A DNA stretch of 64,000 nucleotides from Isoetes taiwanensis. Its lineage: Eukaryota; Streptophyta; Lycopodiopsida; Isoetales; Isoetaceae. Numbering within the stretch: the stretch's first letter is position 1; every line of letters starts with the position of its first letter. The position numbers and the translations under genes are program-made. Where the stretch lies: NCBI GenBank assembly GCA_021234155.1, contig JAJEKV010000001.1, forward strand, positions 35,634,826 to 35,698,825, read 5' to 3'. Under the pieces are notes generated by a model. The model was not told the DNA's origin and did no database searches. It was given only the letters and a program-made list of their open reading frames with translations. This document shows, in pieces, positions 46,126 through 59,130 of the stretch.

Positions 46126-46461
46126 TTGACATGCATTCGCATTGGCCTAATGAAGGAAGGTCTTTGGTATTTCAAGAATATGAGAGAAAATCATGGCATC
46201 ACGCCAACGGTGGCCCATTTTACTAGTATGATTGATCTTTTGGGACGTGCAGGTTGTCTGGAGGCGGCAGAAAATCTGCTTCGGGCTACCCTTCAAATGG
46301 ATATCATGGCATGGATGTCTCTGTTTAATGCTTGTAAGCTACATGGGAATCTCAACCTAGGGAGGAAGTGCTTTGATGAAATTGCCCGTCTAGACTCTGG
46401 GTGTGCTGCTGGCTATGTGCTAATGTTAAACATCTATTGTGAAATGGGGATACAGGAGTGA
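46126..46461 (+). pseudogene. PPR-protein gene fragment
   Basis: Reads GLMKEGLWYFKNMRENHGIT, VAHFTSMIDLLGRAGCLEAA, DIMAWMSLFNACKLHGN and AAGYVLMLNIYCEMG. This is the end of a PPR array running into the E-type extension, in one open frame, as in plant organelle RNA-editing factors. The 5' and 3' parts are missing. It corresponds to the same part of a PPR protein as the relic at 12440-13180, but on the other strand and better preserved. Confidence 0.88.
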
Positions 46462-46469
46462 AATCAAAA

Positions 46470-47885
46470 TGTCCAGGTATCCATGTCTCACATATGGATT
46501 GATGCAAACATGCACTGCAATTTCTTCCAAGCAGGTCTCACATCTGTATTTAGCAAAAACAGATCAGTGGCCACATGTTTTTAGTTCATGGAGTGGAGCA
46601 ACAACAGAAGGTTGTAGCTGGTCTAATTGTTGCCAATGCAACACAGCTGCTGAAGACACTTGTTTATGATCAATATTCTCCATTTAGAATCAGCAACACC
46701 TATTACTCTAGAATGATGCATGATATTACAATATTACATGCATCCCGACAAGAATAAAATTAGAGTATTCATGAGTTGTGCGACAGGAAATACATCTTTT
46801 GAGAACGAGAATTCAACAAAGTTCTTCTACAGAATGGAGCTGGACTAGAAATAAGTAAATACTTGACTTCCCATAATCTGTAGCACTCTATTTGCCATAG
46901 ACCAAGCCAAAATAATGGTTGCTCCTATTCTTCGGGGATGGAAAGAAGGAGAGGGATAACCCGAAATGCCTCTAATTTCTTAACCTCATTGACAGTTATG
47001 TGATTCAATGTGACGTCTTGTCAAGATGTAAAGGTCATTTATGGTGAGTGAGTAGCATTGATGCAAATCAGGGGATCCTTGCTGAGGATCTGCATATGCT
47101 AGTACCCCAACTTAGGAATGGGAACTCTAGTTCTGACAAAGCCATATTCTTTTGGATGGTACTTCTCTCTCCAAACCACTATTTGTGGCTCAGCAATCTG
47201 GTGTAACATTGTTAATTTGTTTCTCTTTATTGTCTTTTTGGAAACAATAACCAATTGCTCAGACAAATAGGATAGCCATGTTGATTGGCAGGTTTGCCTA
47301 ACCTGAGGGTCACATGATGTGGATAATTTCATGTGTTTACATCCTTAATTGTGAAATCTAACAGTTCAAAATAATAGAAAAACGGAAGAAAACTTCCTGG
47401 GCTCTTTCTTAAGTGCGTGCGGTCACAGACATATTGATCTGGCACGTGTTATTTTCCTAGAGAACCTTGAAGGTTCAGGCATTGCATATCTAGGCTCTGG
47501 AGCATTCTGTAGTTTCATTCGGTTGCATTGGACCGTGTTGTACCCTCTTAAGTTACCTCTTTGCAAGTTTGCTCTGTTTTTCATCTTAATCATTCTACAT
47601 CGCTACTATTCAAAGATGGGCATTAAAATTCCAGGAAACGAAAGGTTACTCAAATCAAGGATGTTTATGCCTTGTACTCCAGTAGTTATTTTTATCCGCG
47701 TCTTAACTTAAAGGGCACTCACTATCGAGGATTTCCCTTATTTGGAGATTATTGTTCAAAATATGGTTCATCACTCATCTTGTGAATCTTTTTATATCTA
47801 CAAGAATTTAGCGCTGGCGGAGCCATTGCCCTTTTAACCGTGGCAGCTGAGTATAGATATGAGTTTGAGAGTGTTGCGCATGCCA
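46470..47885. other. No gene recognised
   Basis: About 1.4 kb downstream of the PPR fragment with short frames only. It may include diverged remains of the PPR 3' region, which I could not align by eye. Confidence 0.4.
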
Positions 47886-47888
47886 TTT

Positions 47889-47942
47889 GTTTTATTTTAT
47901 TTATTTATTTATTTATCTATTTATTTATTTATTTATTTTTAA
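47889..47942. repeat. Microsatellite (TTTA)n
   Basis: About twelve TTTA units with one CTAT interruption. Confidence 0.95.
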
Positions 47943-48079
47943 TCAAATGTTGCACATGATGAAAGCAAAATAAAGTGTTTAACTTGATGCATATCCTTGC
48001 AATAAAGGCAAGTATAAGGAAATAGTCCAAGGACCTAAGGTCTATACAAGATATGTAAAGGGAAAAACATTATGGAAGA

Positions 48080-48190
48080 TATATATCCCTTTAGTGATGA
48101 TAAAAGTATACTAATGGCTTAAAGACCTATAGGAAAAATATCCCTCTAATGATGATAAGAGTATACTAATGGCCTAAGACCTTTAGAAAA
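48080..48190. repeat. Tandem duplication, about 54-bp unit
   Basis: Two units share ATATCCCT(T/C)TA(G/A)TGATGATAA and AGTATACTAATGGC(T/C)TAA, ending GACCT(A/T)TAG. AT-rich, no coding potential. Confidence 0.85.
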
Positions 48191-49196
48191 AATATTAACT
48201 CAAAAGGTGATAATAAAGTGTAATAGGTGATAACTTATTACAGCCGCCCAAAATAATGAAAATTGATGATCAGAGGCTGGTGTTTAAGGCTTCAGTTCCC
48301 CAATGAAACAGGACTAAAGACTTTTCAACACGAGAGGAGAGAGGGCATGAGGTGAACACGATGTCAACTAAAAAAACTTGAATAGCATCATTAGGGAGAG
48401 GACAAAAAACTCGGTTTGGGGCATGCAAACCTATGAAACTGCACTTTCAAGAGAACACAAAGTGCAAGGGAGAGGGTAACACAAGCATCCGAAGCATACC
48501 AAGCACTACAAGTTCTCCTGAAAAGTTTGCATCATGGAACAAACATGCATTAGGGCGCATTGAGAATTCAAAGTCAGGATATTATTAAAAGGGACATCTG
48601 GATAAATCATACATACAATGGGGATATACAACATACAAGGCCCATGATAAACCCGTCTTAGGTACTAGAACAAACATACATCTAAGTGGCTCAGTTGACC
48701 ATTTACTATAACAAGCATGTATCTAAGGGCCAATCTTCATAATGCCATGGTATCAAATTGAAGTAACAATTTTGATTGATTGTGAAAACATGAAATTGAA
48801 GTATGATTTAAGCCACTTCACCCTCAGGCCATGGAGGGCAACCCTCCGTGCGCAGCACCTTGTTTTTTTTTGCAAATCATAACGAATTATATGTGAAAGA
48901 GTAATTCATACTTGGAGAAAAAATGGAGGCCAAAAAAACTGATGTAGGCACAATAGCGGATCGATTATGAACAAAATTCTTCTCTTTGAATGGCGCCAAA
49001 GCTGCAAGAAACCAGATGAGCTAGAAATTTTAGCCGACGTGGTTGTCTGCCAAAAGTTTAGACGGGCGGTGTTGCTCGTCGAAAACCAGAAGGGTGCCAA
49101 AACACTGACTAGTTGGATGTCCAAAAAACACACTTGCAATATATTAATGGTTATTTTTAATATAATTTTTGGTTCAGGCTATAATGTGATTTCGGG
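48191..49196. other. No gene recognised
   Basis: About 1 kb with a single short unrecognised frame at 48967-49251 that runs into the hairpin. No family resemblance was seen. Confidence 0.4.
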
Positions 49197-49298
49197 CTTA
49201 GGACGACGGAAAAAGACCTTTTGCGGACATGGAAAACTACCGAATTCGTAATCGGTAGTTTTCCACGTCTGCAAAAGGTCTTTTTCCGTCGTCCTAAG
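49197..49298. repeat. 102-nt near-perfect hairpin (47-bp arms)
   Basis: Arms 49197-49243 and 49252-49298 pair over 47 positions with two mismatches, around an 8-nt loop. Outer arm CTTAGGACGACGGAAAAAGA, inner end AAAACTACCGA. It abuts the left end of the element at 49298. It could be a tiny MITE or, if transcribed, a small-RNA precursor. Confidence 0.93.
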
Positions 49299-51426
49299 GG
49301 TAATTACACACTCACCGTTATGTTAAAATAAAAATTAAAATTTTAAGATAACGGCGTTCACACCCGTTCCGTTAACCATTTTCGTTAAAAATTGGGGGGT
49401 TAACTTTTAAACCAAACTTTGATTTAACCACGATTCACACCTATTTTTGTTAGGTTAAAACTTAACATGTTTAACAATTGTAGTTGAAAGTTTATACCCA
49501 GGTCAGGAGCACGGTTAGCGCCGTTAGTAGCGGCCAGAGAGTGCGCCTAAGCAGAATTCGACCATGGCGATTGCAGGTCGCCCAGGCAGAACCAGGCAGA
49601 ACTAGATCCGCCAAGGCTGGGTATGGTGGTTTCTTGCCATTTTTTTCTGTCATGTCTTTTTTTTTAGCTTGTTGTGCATTTCATAAAAGGGAGAAGTAAA
49701 TATATGAATCTGCAAGTGAGAAAATTTGGCACAGCTAAAAGAGATTATTTTGGAGCCTTGGAAGTAATTGGCCAATGGAAACTTCAGTGAGAAATATATT
49801 TTTGGAGCAGATATGCTTTGTTGGTCGCCTAGATGAGCATTTGACTCGCACATATACACGAGGAATTCTGCAAGAAATCAATTATCTCCATAGCAGAGAG
49901 ATTGTGCACTGTGGTATCAAAGAAAAAATCGTTTTAGTTGGAGCTGCAGGGGTCAAGCTTGCAGATATTGGGGCAGCGAAAATTAATGAGAATAGAGATT
50001 GCACATACAATGGCTTCAAAAGGACTCCTCTTTGGATAGCTCATGAGGTTGCCAGGCAAGAAGAACAGGGTCCCTCTTCTCTATCTGTTCGCTTACGTGC
50101 ACATTGTTGAAATGATTAACTAAAAGCCTCCATCGTCTCATCGCCTTGTAGCTCTCTATCACATTGAATGCAGTAATATGGTCCATGAGACCCCAAGTTC
50201 TTTGTCTCCAATTGATAAGGATTTTCTTCATATATGCTTGCAGCAAAATTCACGAGATAGGGGGACAAGTTCCCACTTGCTTCAACACCCTTTTGTCAAC
50301 GAAGTGGTTTGTTTCCTTCTTAAGTTAAAACAAATCATTCCTCTACCTCCCCATGTTCTACTTGGATTTCCAAGCTCTGATGGTAGACATGTGTGGTGAA
50401 TTCAGTTCCAATCTTGCTGCTGGATAAGAGTTCACTTTGCCATAGAAATGACGGGGAGGGAAGGAAAAATTTCAGCAAGAAGAGAATCAAAGTGGCAGGA
50501 TTAGAAAGTAAAAGAAGATGCCTTCCAAATGTAGGCTCTGAAACATGACAATTGATAGTGATGCACTCTCCCAAGTCTGGCAGTGCAGTTGATTTTTTCT
50601 TTCCAATTTAATCTAAACTGTAAGGGACCATACTCAACAAGTGACCACTTATATTATATTGGCATTGCTTGTTCCAACAAAAAACGAAGATGGTATTTTC
50701 ATGGCACGAAGGGATAGCTATAGCTTTTGGTAAGGTTTGGAATCACTTTTGAATCAGTGCAAGCAAGCAATACTTTGTAGGTTGATGTACTGGGTGAGTA
50801 AGTATTTGTGGGCGATCCCTTAATAACATCCCAATACATATATTACAGTAATAAAGGTGAAGATAGAAACAATCAAAATAGGAGACATCCTGTCTAAAAA
50901 GGACTCTGCTTCTATCACTGCAGGAGAATCCCAACAAGTCCCTTGTTAGAAGCTATGCATGTCATTGAAGATATGACCAGATGAAGACCAGATAAAAACT
51001 GTTGAAGAAAACAAGGATTGTTCAAAAAATGGGAGGAAAAGTTGTCTAAGCGTTATCAAGCAAAAGGGCAAAATCTGAAAAGGTTAGCTTCGCATGTGCT
51101 GTTGCTAGCTTGGCATGTAAAAATTGTTACCAGGCTGTTCCTATGAATAAAAGTAAGATGGCATTTTGCTTGTTAAATGTGAACATAACAAAAAGCCTCA
51201 CAGCTCATGTGTTAACATAACGGAACCGCCATGTGTGAATTGCAATTATGTTATGTTAATTGTTAATGTAACGGAAGTGCGAAAGCATTTTTAACAGTTT
51301 GTGTTATATTAAACATTAACATAACGGTAATGTGTGCAAGAACCATTAAATTATCAATAACTTAACATAATTGAAGTGGGTAAATTTTCTATATTTAATG
51401 TAATATAGTTGTGGGTGTAAGTACCC
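49298..51426. mobile_element. 2.1-kb element with inverted ends carrying a kinase fragment
   Basis: The left end GGGTAATTACACACTCACCG matches the inverted right end GGGTACTTACACCCACAACT (from 51426 inward). Both ends then repeat, several times, variants of a CACAC...CCGTTATGTTAA motif in opposite orientation (49306-49470 and 51195-51400). No transposase is present. The only recognisable content is a MAPKKK fragment at 49775-50330. I could not find a clear target-site duplication, so the superfamily is open; a Pack-type Mutator-like element is one option. Confidence 0.6.
49775..50330 (+). pseudogene. MAPKKK-type protein kinase fragment
   Basis: Intronless and close to plant MEKK/MAPKKK kinases: GRLDEHLTRTYTRGILQEIN, YLHSREIVHCGIKEKIVLVG and GVKLADIGAAK, then TPLWIAHEVARQEEQG. 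After a scrambled stretch it resumes ETPSSLSPIDKDFLHICLQQ and HLLQHPFVNEV (50185-50310). Key residues are lost: the catalytic-loop HCD is HCG and the DFG motif is DIG. It lacks the N-lobe. It sits inside the 2.1-kb element with inverted ends, suggesting capture, possibly from a spliced copy because family introns are not seen. Confidence 0.85.
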
Positions 51427-54147
51427 TATGTCCACATAGGCTTCGGTGGTTACCAGACCACATAGGTGTCCTCGTATCACTGTTACCTGTTACCGGATGA
51501 TCTATTGAAGCCTTGCCGGATGATGGAGGCCCCCATCCTTGACAAATAATCTGTAAACTGGCTGCCTTGTAAATCGCCGGATGATGGAGGCTTTCCTTAT
51601 AACAGGCTATAATTCTCAGGTAAGTTTGTCTTTACCTTATGCTTTTATCACTTTCAAGTTCAGAAATCTGCAATATTTGTATCAAAAGAATGGGAAATAG
51701 CTTATTTTAAAAGAATAGGCTAGCAATTCATCTGCCTACGATTGTTGCAAATCGTAGTATTACTATTCCATAGGGCTGAATAGAGAAGTTCATGTTTGCT
51801 TCTTGTAGTAGTGGCTCTTTAAATGCTTGTAAAGCAGGTATGATCTGACTGCTTCCTAATTTAGTGGTTTGGAGTAGTAAATCCTAATGGGATAAAGTAG
51901 TATAGCTTCTGCATTTGTAACAGTAGGATGCTTGTAATATTGTGTAGTCATTGGCTTACAGTAAGCTTGTGCCTCTTAAAGTTATAGAATCTTATTTTCT
52001 AAGCTGCACAAGAACATAACAGAACTTGTTTATTGACGATTTGTTGTGTTAAACCTTTTTGCATGTAACATGCATCTGTGATTTTACCATTTTAAATGAT
52101 GACACTGTCAGCTCTAATTTGCACGTTTCATACTATAACATTGATACAACAGCATTTAGATATTCCTTGTGCTTAGGCATTTGCACATTAGTTAATCTAG
52201 GGCATGGCTACTGTCGTATTAAATAGCATAATGCATGCGCTATTTAGTGTTAGAAATTTTTAACCTGTGTAGCATCAACATTATGAACAAGTGCCTATGA
52301 GCTGTTGTAGATACTTAAGACTCTGTTTGCTACTATGTTACATTATTTAGGCTTCTGGTGCCTGGTTACATGGTCTTCCTTGGGCGGATATTTTATTTGA
52401 CATGTGTAGTTAGTTTAATGATCTGATAAAGGATAACTCTGCTATGTATGTGGCCTTGTGTCCTAATACAAGATGCATAGCCTAGCTGGATGCACATTAG
52501 TAGAGCAGCAGATTAACAAGTCTATGAGGAATGTACTATTTGCCTAACATATGCTCTATGAAGTAAGACCATAATACCCATAGCATGGGCTTTATTTGGT
52601 AATAGTTCTAATATTCGCAGCTGCACATTGAAGAAATAGATAAGTTCCTGTATTTTTTAGGATTACCACAGGAGCAGTTGGTTTGTTCTTGCTAGGCGAT
52701 TGTCCTTAACTGTTTAGTGCATTTGTAATAGTAGAGCAATGCGGACTATGCATGTAAATTATATTGCTTATGCTCTTCGTTGCCCTTGCCACACAGTTTA
52801 CCTTGGGCTAACACATCATTTCAAGTTTGTGCAATGTCTTGCATAGAGTTATGATAACGATTGACGAGCCCCAATGCCACACAACTCTGATGCTCAAAGC
52901 TTAACGTCCACGGCTATGATTGCGGCCTGATGCACCAGGTCAGGTGCTAACATTGTTGATGGAACTCTCTCCTTTGCTGGACAGGGCACACAACTGCATA
53001 TTTGTTCTTCAGATATGTTGTGCTACAATGAGTTTTTCATCACATTGTTCCTAGGTGTTGAACTACAGCACAAGACTCAATTGCTCAATGCAAGATTTTT
53101 GCTCCAAACTTTCATTGTAGTGAATGTGAATGATTACCTATTGGTAGTCATAAATATAGTACCTATATTGTAAATTAGCTTGTTTCAGAAAACCTTCTAG
53201 TTTATTGCATTCTAGTGGAATGATGGATGTTCTTTCTGACAAATGTTACTGAAATTGTATTTTAACGTGCTAAATTCAGTGATTGAATGAGGTTAAGTGA
53301 AGGGCATTACTGCTTACTGTTCGGATAAGTGAGGCAAGATTAGTTTCATGATGTTTTTCTTTATTGAACTAAAGATAACTGATATTAAAATTTTATGTTT
53401 TACAGAGTACACAGGAGAAACAAAGTGTGTTTTGAGCTCATAATAGGTTACTTGAAAGATTAGACTTCATTACCCAGAAAAAAATAAGTTCTTGCCTAAC
53501 AAATCTGTATCGCAGCCTTCAATGGCTACCCTGGTAGCCTACATGGCTGCCACCTTAGCCTTGGTGGTACCAATGCCCCCACCACTTTGGCACTTCATAA
53601 GATGAGTTGGCATTGCCACCTTGGTATGCAACTAAGCTTCCCATGTGTCCTATCTCGTTGGTCATTTTGTCATGTGGCCCTCGTAGTTTGGAAAGTGTTC
53701 ATTTTGCTGCTATGTAAGTTTTACGCTTAAGTGCACAGCCAGTGGACACCCCCCCAGTGGAATCTGGGCCTAAATGAAAAAGGCAATGGTATGTTTGTGC
53801 CAAGGTGGATGGTGACTTGGCAATCACAAGCCGCCAATGCTACCTGGGTCTCGAAAGATTGGCACTGTTAGGCTATGACATGCGCCGTTGGACGGAAACG
53901 TGATTCTATTCAAGATAAAGAACTGCTTCCCATAGGATTTGCGGATCAAATATTAGCAGGTCCATCAGGATGAATGATTTACAGCCTTCTAGAGAAACAG
54001 ATTTATTTGGAATTAGTCACGGATGCAGGAGTAAGGGATTTATTTGAAATTAGTATCAGATGAAGCTGTTCAACTATACATTGCCAGTCATAATAGTCAT
54101 AACAGAATGAAGCAAGATCAAGCTGTAAGTGCCCTGCCCTGCAAGAC
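51427..54147. other. Upstream region of IFT52, no coding sequence recognised
   Basis: About 2.7 kb with no frame over 60 codons. GCCGGATGATGGAGGC occurs twice (near 51519 and 51581), in a more GC-rich island at 51430-51600. The IFT52 promoter and 5' leader must lie somewhere here or just before 54148, but I cannot place them. Confidence 0.5.
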
Positions 54148-57100
54148 ATGAATGACACAGAGCATCAGCCCGTGCTAATCTTTGATGCATCTAAACATGG
54201 TATGCGATTACTACACCTATCCATTAGTTCTTAGTTCTGGTTCTTCATTGAGTTTTATGCATGCAGAGTCTCATACTCCTATTCAGGGCTTCAAACAACT
54301 TACCAAACGACTTCGTGGTGACTTCAGGATAACTTGGTGAGCTTTTTTCAGAAAATTGTGTAAATAGTCATTGATGGTGCCCGCAGTCGTATGCTATCAA
54401 CTTCTTTAATTTTCGTTTAAGGAGATTACAGTCATACTTTTCTGCATTTTTTGTTCATAAGTACAAGTTATGGCAGGAATAAAGATGTGCTATCCCCTGA
54501 GTTATTGAAGGAGTGCTCTGTTTTGGTATTTGGATGTCCAAGAGAAAAGTTCACACCCATTGAGGTATCATCATGCTGTATACACAGGCTTAGTTTTTAG
54601 TTTTGTATAAAATGATGGAATATATGTGTGGTATTTATGAGAAACGAGCTGCTATCTGCGCAATGTATATATGGTTACAATGTTTCAATCAAATCAATGA
54701 GGATGGAAAGGAACAATAATATTACGTATTATATTGGACAGCTGGCTGCCCCTACTTATTGTTATAAGTTTTTGAGAAAACAGATAAACGCTAATTCGCT
54801 TGCATTCATCTCGCTAGTCTTCTAATATGCTGAAGATACTTCTGTTCAATTTGTGAGGTTCTGCTGCATAATGGAATTGATTGGATATGACACTAGTTTG
54901 TTTTGGGACAGGTTGATCTTGTAAGAACATTTATAAGTAATGGGGGTTCTGTACTGGTGCTGAGTAAAGAGGGTGGCGACGCTCAAGGACATACAAATGT
55001 CAATTACCTCATCCAAGACTATGGCATTACGATCAATTCAAATGGGCTTGTATGACTTATTATTCCCTTTCAAAGCACGACGACTTCACATTTCTAGGGA
55101 AACTTAAACAAAATGCTTAAAGAAAATACATACCAATATTGCAATTAAGACAGAGTTTGGCTCCGACATAACTAATTTTAGGTCTGACCTAGTTCCTATA
55201 TGTTGTTGTTCTGTACTGGTGTAAATTCAAATGGGCTTGTATGGTATGAAACATAACAGGATCAAGAATAAATGACCGAGATTCTGAGGCAGTTACTATA
55301 AGTTGCTTTTGTGAAAGAAAGACGTTAATATACAGCTCAGTCTGGCGGTCGTTGTTTTAAGATATAATTTTCTTGTTTTGCGTAGTAACTGAATTTTGAT
55401 ATAACACAGTATAGAATAACTTATTTGTTATGTTCGATGTCAATTAGAGCTCATATGCATGTCACAAGCAATGATCTAATATAAAGGCATTATGTCAGGT
55501 GCAAACAATTCAGGAAAAGTATTTTCATCCAAAGGAGGTGCTAATAACCGATACCATGCTGTGCTCGGAAATAGAACAAGTGAGTGCTGGTTGAAGGATT
55601 CATGCTTCTTTTGTCTTATCGCAAGCTGTCTATCCTATTTTGCAGTTCACCTTCCCATACATTTCAGGTTTAATTGTGCAGCATATTGTTTAAACTTCAA
55701 AAAGAAAAATCCAAGGTATAATTTTTGCAAAGGCAGAAGCAGAGTTGATTGCCATCAAATGATCTGGCCATCCCTTGTTTGGACTTTACGGCTCGAAAGA
55801 ATTCCTCAATTGAGCTGCTCCAACTTAGTGGCACTTCCCAGAAAGAGTTGACATTGGTGGCCTTTGTATGTATAGGGTACACTGACCAAGCGACTTGATG
55901 AATTAGTTAAAATTCCTTGATGAGTATCTTAAGGGTCAAGTCTAGAAATGGAATGTCGCTCCGTTTGATGATTTAGGAAGCCAACTTCTATGATGTAATT
56001 GCTTCCTCTGAGAGACCAAATTCCTTTAGGCATGTTGAGCATCCTTGCATCTGCCCCCTTCTTAAAATTCACATGGAAGTCTGCAGTTATATGTGATAGC
56101 TGATGTACATGCATTAGGTCTCAAATTGTAAACATTCTTCCTTGTGTATTGTTTGCTTACTTATAAATTCCCTCCCTCTTTTACTTCTATATTTCTTCGT
56201 TCTTATCCAATAGTTCTATGACATTCAGTTTCCAGGAAAGGATTTGAGAAAGATTGAAGCTGCAAAGTTCACATTTGAAACATCCAGGTGTGTGCATGCC
56301 TAGTGGTTGTTAATATGCCTGGCTATTGCACCCGTCCTTAAGAAAGTTTGAATTTTCTGTGTGAAACATTACTGGTATCAACAATTAACCAATCCGTGTT
56401 CCTCTTGGAAGATGGTCCAGATCACAAGCAGTTGATGAGAATGCCAACAGTGTAACTTCACATTTTCAGATTGTGTATGCTTATGGTGCTACACTAACGG
56501 TACAAAAGCCAGCAGCAGTTATTCTTTCTTCAGGCTTGATGGCTTATCCTATACAGTGTCCTATTGGTAAGTGAGAATTGCATCAAAGTTATCTAGTTTC
56601 TTAAAAGGCCCTGCAGAGATGACTCTGGTTGAGTTTTGTGTGAGTTTACATCTAAGTCATAACCATTGTGGAATTACATTGCTCTTCTTAGTCTGTTTGG
56701 AGATTCCCCTAGTAGGGTCCTAAAACAAGTTCCACTGTTGTATCATATAATTTCATTCCCCATTGATGGTAGAATGTCCATTTTTGAGCATTGCGATTAG
56801 GGACATGACATTAGTCCATGGTGTTGCATCATAAGTAACAGATGATATGTTATGAACCACTGGATATCACAATGTATAATGTGTATATATATGTATGCAT
56901 GCAGGCATTAAACCGTTTGTTACCCTTTCTATGGGGTACCACGTACGCATCTAATTGCCTGCATGCCAAAGTAGCTGCTGTAAGCTTGGTGGGAATGCAT
57001 TGCAACATATCATGAAAGCTTTGCTTGATCATACTTCTGTACACCCAAAAACTCTTGCATGCAAAATTCCTTGTATTATAATACATCTCTTGAAGAATAA

Positions 57101-58887
57101 TTTGCATTTCTGCTTCGTATCTGGGGATCGCCCAATGCTTTTTGTCGGCAGTTTTCTTTAACAAGTTTATAACTCTTTTGTATCTTGTGGCCACGTTTTT
57201 CAATGACAACTGCGAGTACCTGTGTTCTGCAGGAGCAATTTGGCAAGCAGCAAATGGTACAGGAAAGTTGGTTGTCATAGGAAGCGTAGCTATTTTTGAT
57301 GATACTTGGATTGAAAAGGAAGACAATGCAAAGTTTTGTGACGTTCTCTTCCTTTGGATGGCAAGTAAAAAACCTGTTGAGGTTCGTTGCATCTAACTGT
57401 GCAGTTTTGCCCCCATCTAACGTTGTACAATAAATGTTTATCGAATTCCTCTAGCGTTGTTTGCATAATAAAGGAAATGCTCTCAAGCCTACGTCCCTTG
57501 AAAAAAATAAAGGCAGATAAAAAATTGGATTGACTTTTCAAAAGAGTATTTTGCTGGTGGTCTGTGCTTGCTTGTTTTTAGCTTTCTTTAGTGCTTCATT
57601 TTGGAAAAGCAAAAATATCGGTATCCATGTTTTAGATAGTGGAAAGGCACGAGTTTGATGAGTCACGAGAGACAGTATTTCGAGCCTTCTATTGGGTTTT
57701 ACTTGTGGAACTTCTCTTCTTATGGTAGGTAGATAGTACAAATGAGTTTTTTCTATGTTTATTGTAGTTGGCAAAAATGAACGTTGATGATTTAGAAACT
57801 AGAGAATTCGAACATGTTCCAGACACAGAAGCATTGGCTGGTCGTCTGCGGTGTTGTTTGCAAGTAATATACTTTGTCCCCTTTTTCTTTGTGGTATGTT
57901 TCAAATAAAAGTTGATGCCCGCAGGAAGCGGAAGAATTGCCCAAAGATCTTAGCCAGCTTGTAGATGACACTTTGTTCAAGTACCACACCGATTTGATTC
58001 CAGAAGTAATTTCATTATATCAGCGTCTTGGTGTAAAGCATACCCCTCTCACTCTCATAAATCCACAGGTATATGATGCTTGAGTTGATCCTTAAGTTAA
58101 GTTGATGAATTCGAAATCCTGATCATGAAAGTCTTGAATTTTGCAGTTTGAAACTCCATTACCCCCTTTGCGGCCAGCAGTCTTTCCTCCGGTTTGGAGG
58201 GAGCCTCCTCCTCCTGCTGTTGACCTCTTTGATCTTGATGATTGTTTTGCTTCTCCGCTTACCCACCTAGCTCAACTCACCAACAAGGTAACCTGAAGGG
58301 GAAGAGTTTTCGTATTTTTAATGCTAATACAAAATGTTCCTCATTTATTCACCTTAAGATTCACACTTGATGCGATGAATTTTATTATTTAGATATAATT
58401 TGCTGGTACGTATAGTTTCCTTCTGTATATTGTGGAATTTTATTTCAGTATCTGTATTTTGTATGGAAAAACTTGTTCAATTTATCATCTGTTATAGTGC
58501 CTCGTGGTTGTTCATATTCAAAACTGTTTCGCTTATGTATTATTGCAGTGTAAAAGTGCTGAGATAGAAGATATAGTGTTCTACATTCTTGAATCTGCAA
58601 ACATCCTTGGTGTCATGCCAAAGGTTATTTCTCGTGTCTCTTGCCTTTCTTTCTGAGTAGCTTACGTAACTGCATGATGCTTAGGGTGCTATATCAAAAT
58701 TCACTTGATTAGGTGTCAAAGACATCTGAAAGTAATTCCAGTTATCTGGCAAAATCTGTGCTTGCCTTTGTGTTTCAAGAAATTGTGAACATGAAAAGAC
58801 TTGTAAGTGAAACTCTTGACTTCAACAATCAAAGCTTTAAGAAGATAAGGATTGTCAAAGCTGTTTGTGCAGACACCGAATGATTAA
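54148..58887 (+). CDS. IFT52: Intraflagellar transport protein 52
   Basis: IFT-B core subunit needed to build cilia and flagella; in plants, for motile sperm. Exons: 54148-54199, 54267-54336, 54477-54564, 54912-55049, 55499-55579, 56229-56287, 56412-56566, 57233-57381, 57768-57863, 57925-58068, 58147-58287, 58549-58623, 58713-58802, 58873-58887. All introns are GT-AG and every junction keeps phase, giving 1,353 nt (450 residues), close to the usual 430-460. Diagnostic segments are QGFKQLTKRLRGDFRITW, VLVFGCPREKFT, VLSKEGGDAQGHTNVNYLI, DYGITIN, KYFHPKEVLI, VYAYGATLTVQKPAAVILSS, WIEKEDNAKFCDVLFLWM, HVPDTEALAGRLRCCLQ, EELPKDLSQLVDDTLFKY, FETPLPPLRPAVFPP and DLFDLDDCFASPL. The stretch between exons 5 and 7 is the least conserved, so exon 6 borders are the least certain. 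Start: the first ATG, with the family-typical ILFDASKH close behind. No lesions seen. Confidence 0.95.
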
Positions 58888-59130
58888 AGATGAGTGCAAA
58901 TACTAATCAATCCACATGCTCTACTGCGATGCAAGTACCTCCCCATGTGGTGATGTTCTAAACCGATGCAAGTTTTATTTCAACATGACCTTGGGCTTTA
59001 ATTTCATCTGATGTATCCTGCAAGTTTGTTTCATCAAAGAAGCAAAGGTGTCTTGTCGAGTAAGATTTATAAAATATTGTCAAATCTTTGGGAACACTCT
59101 TATTGAATTGTATTATGTTGATTGATAATT

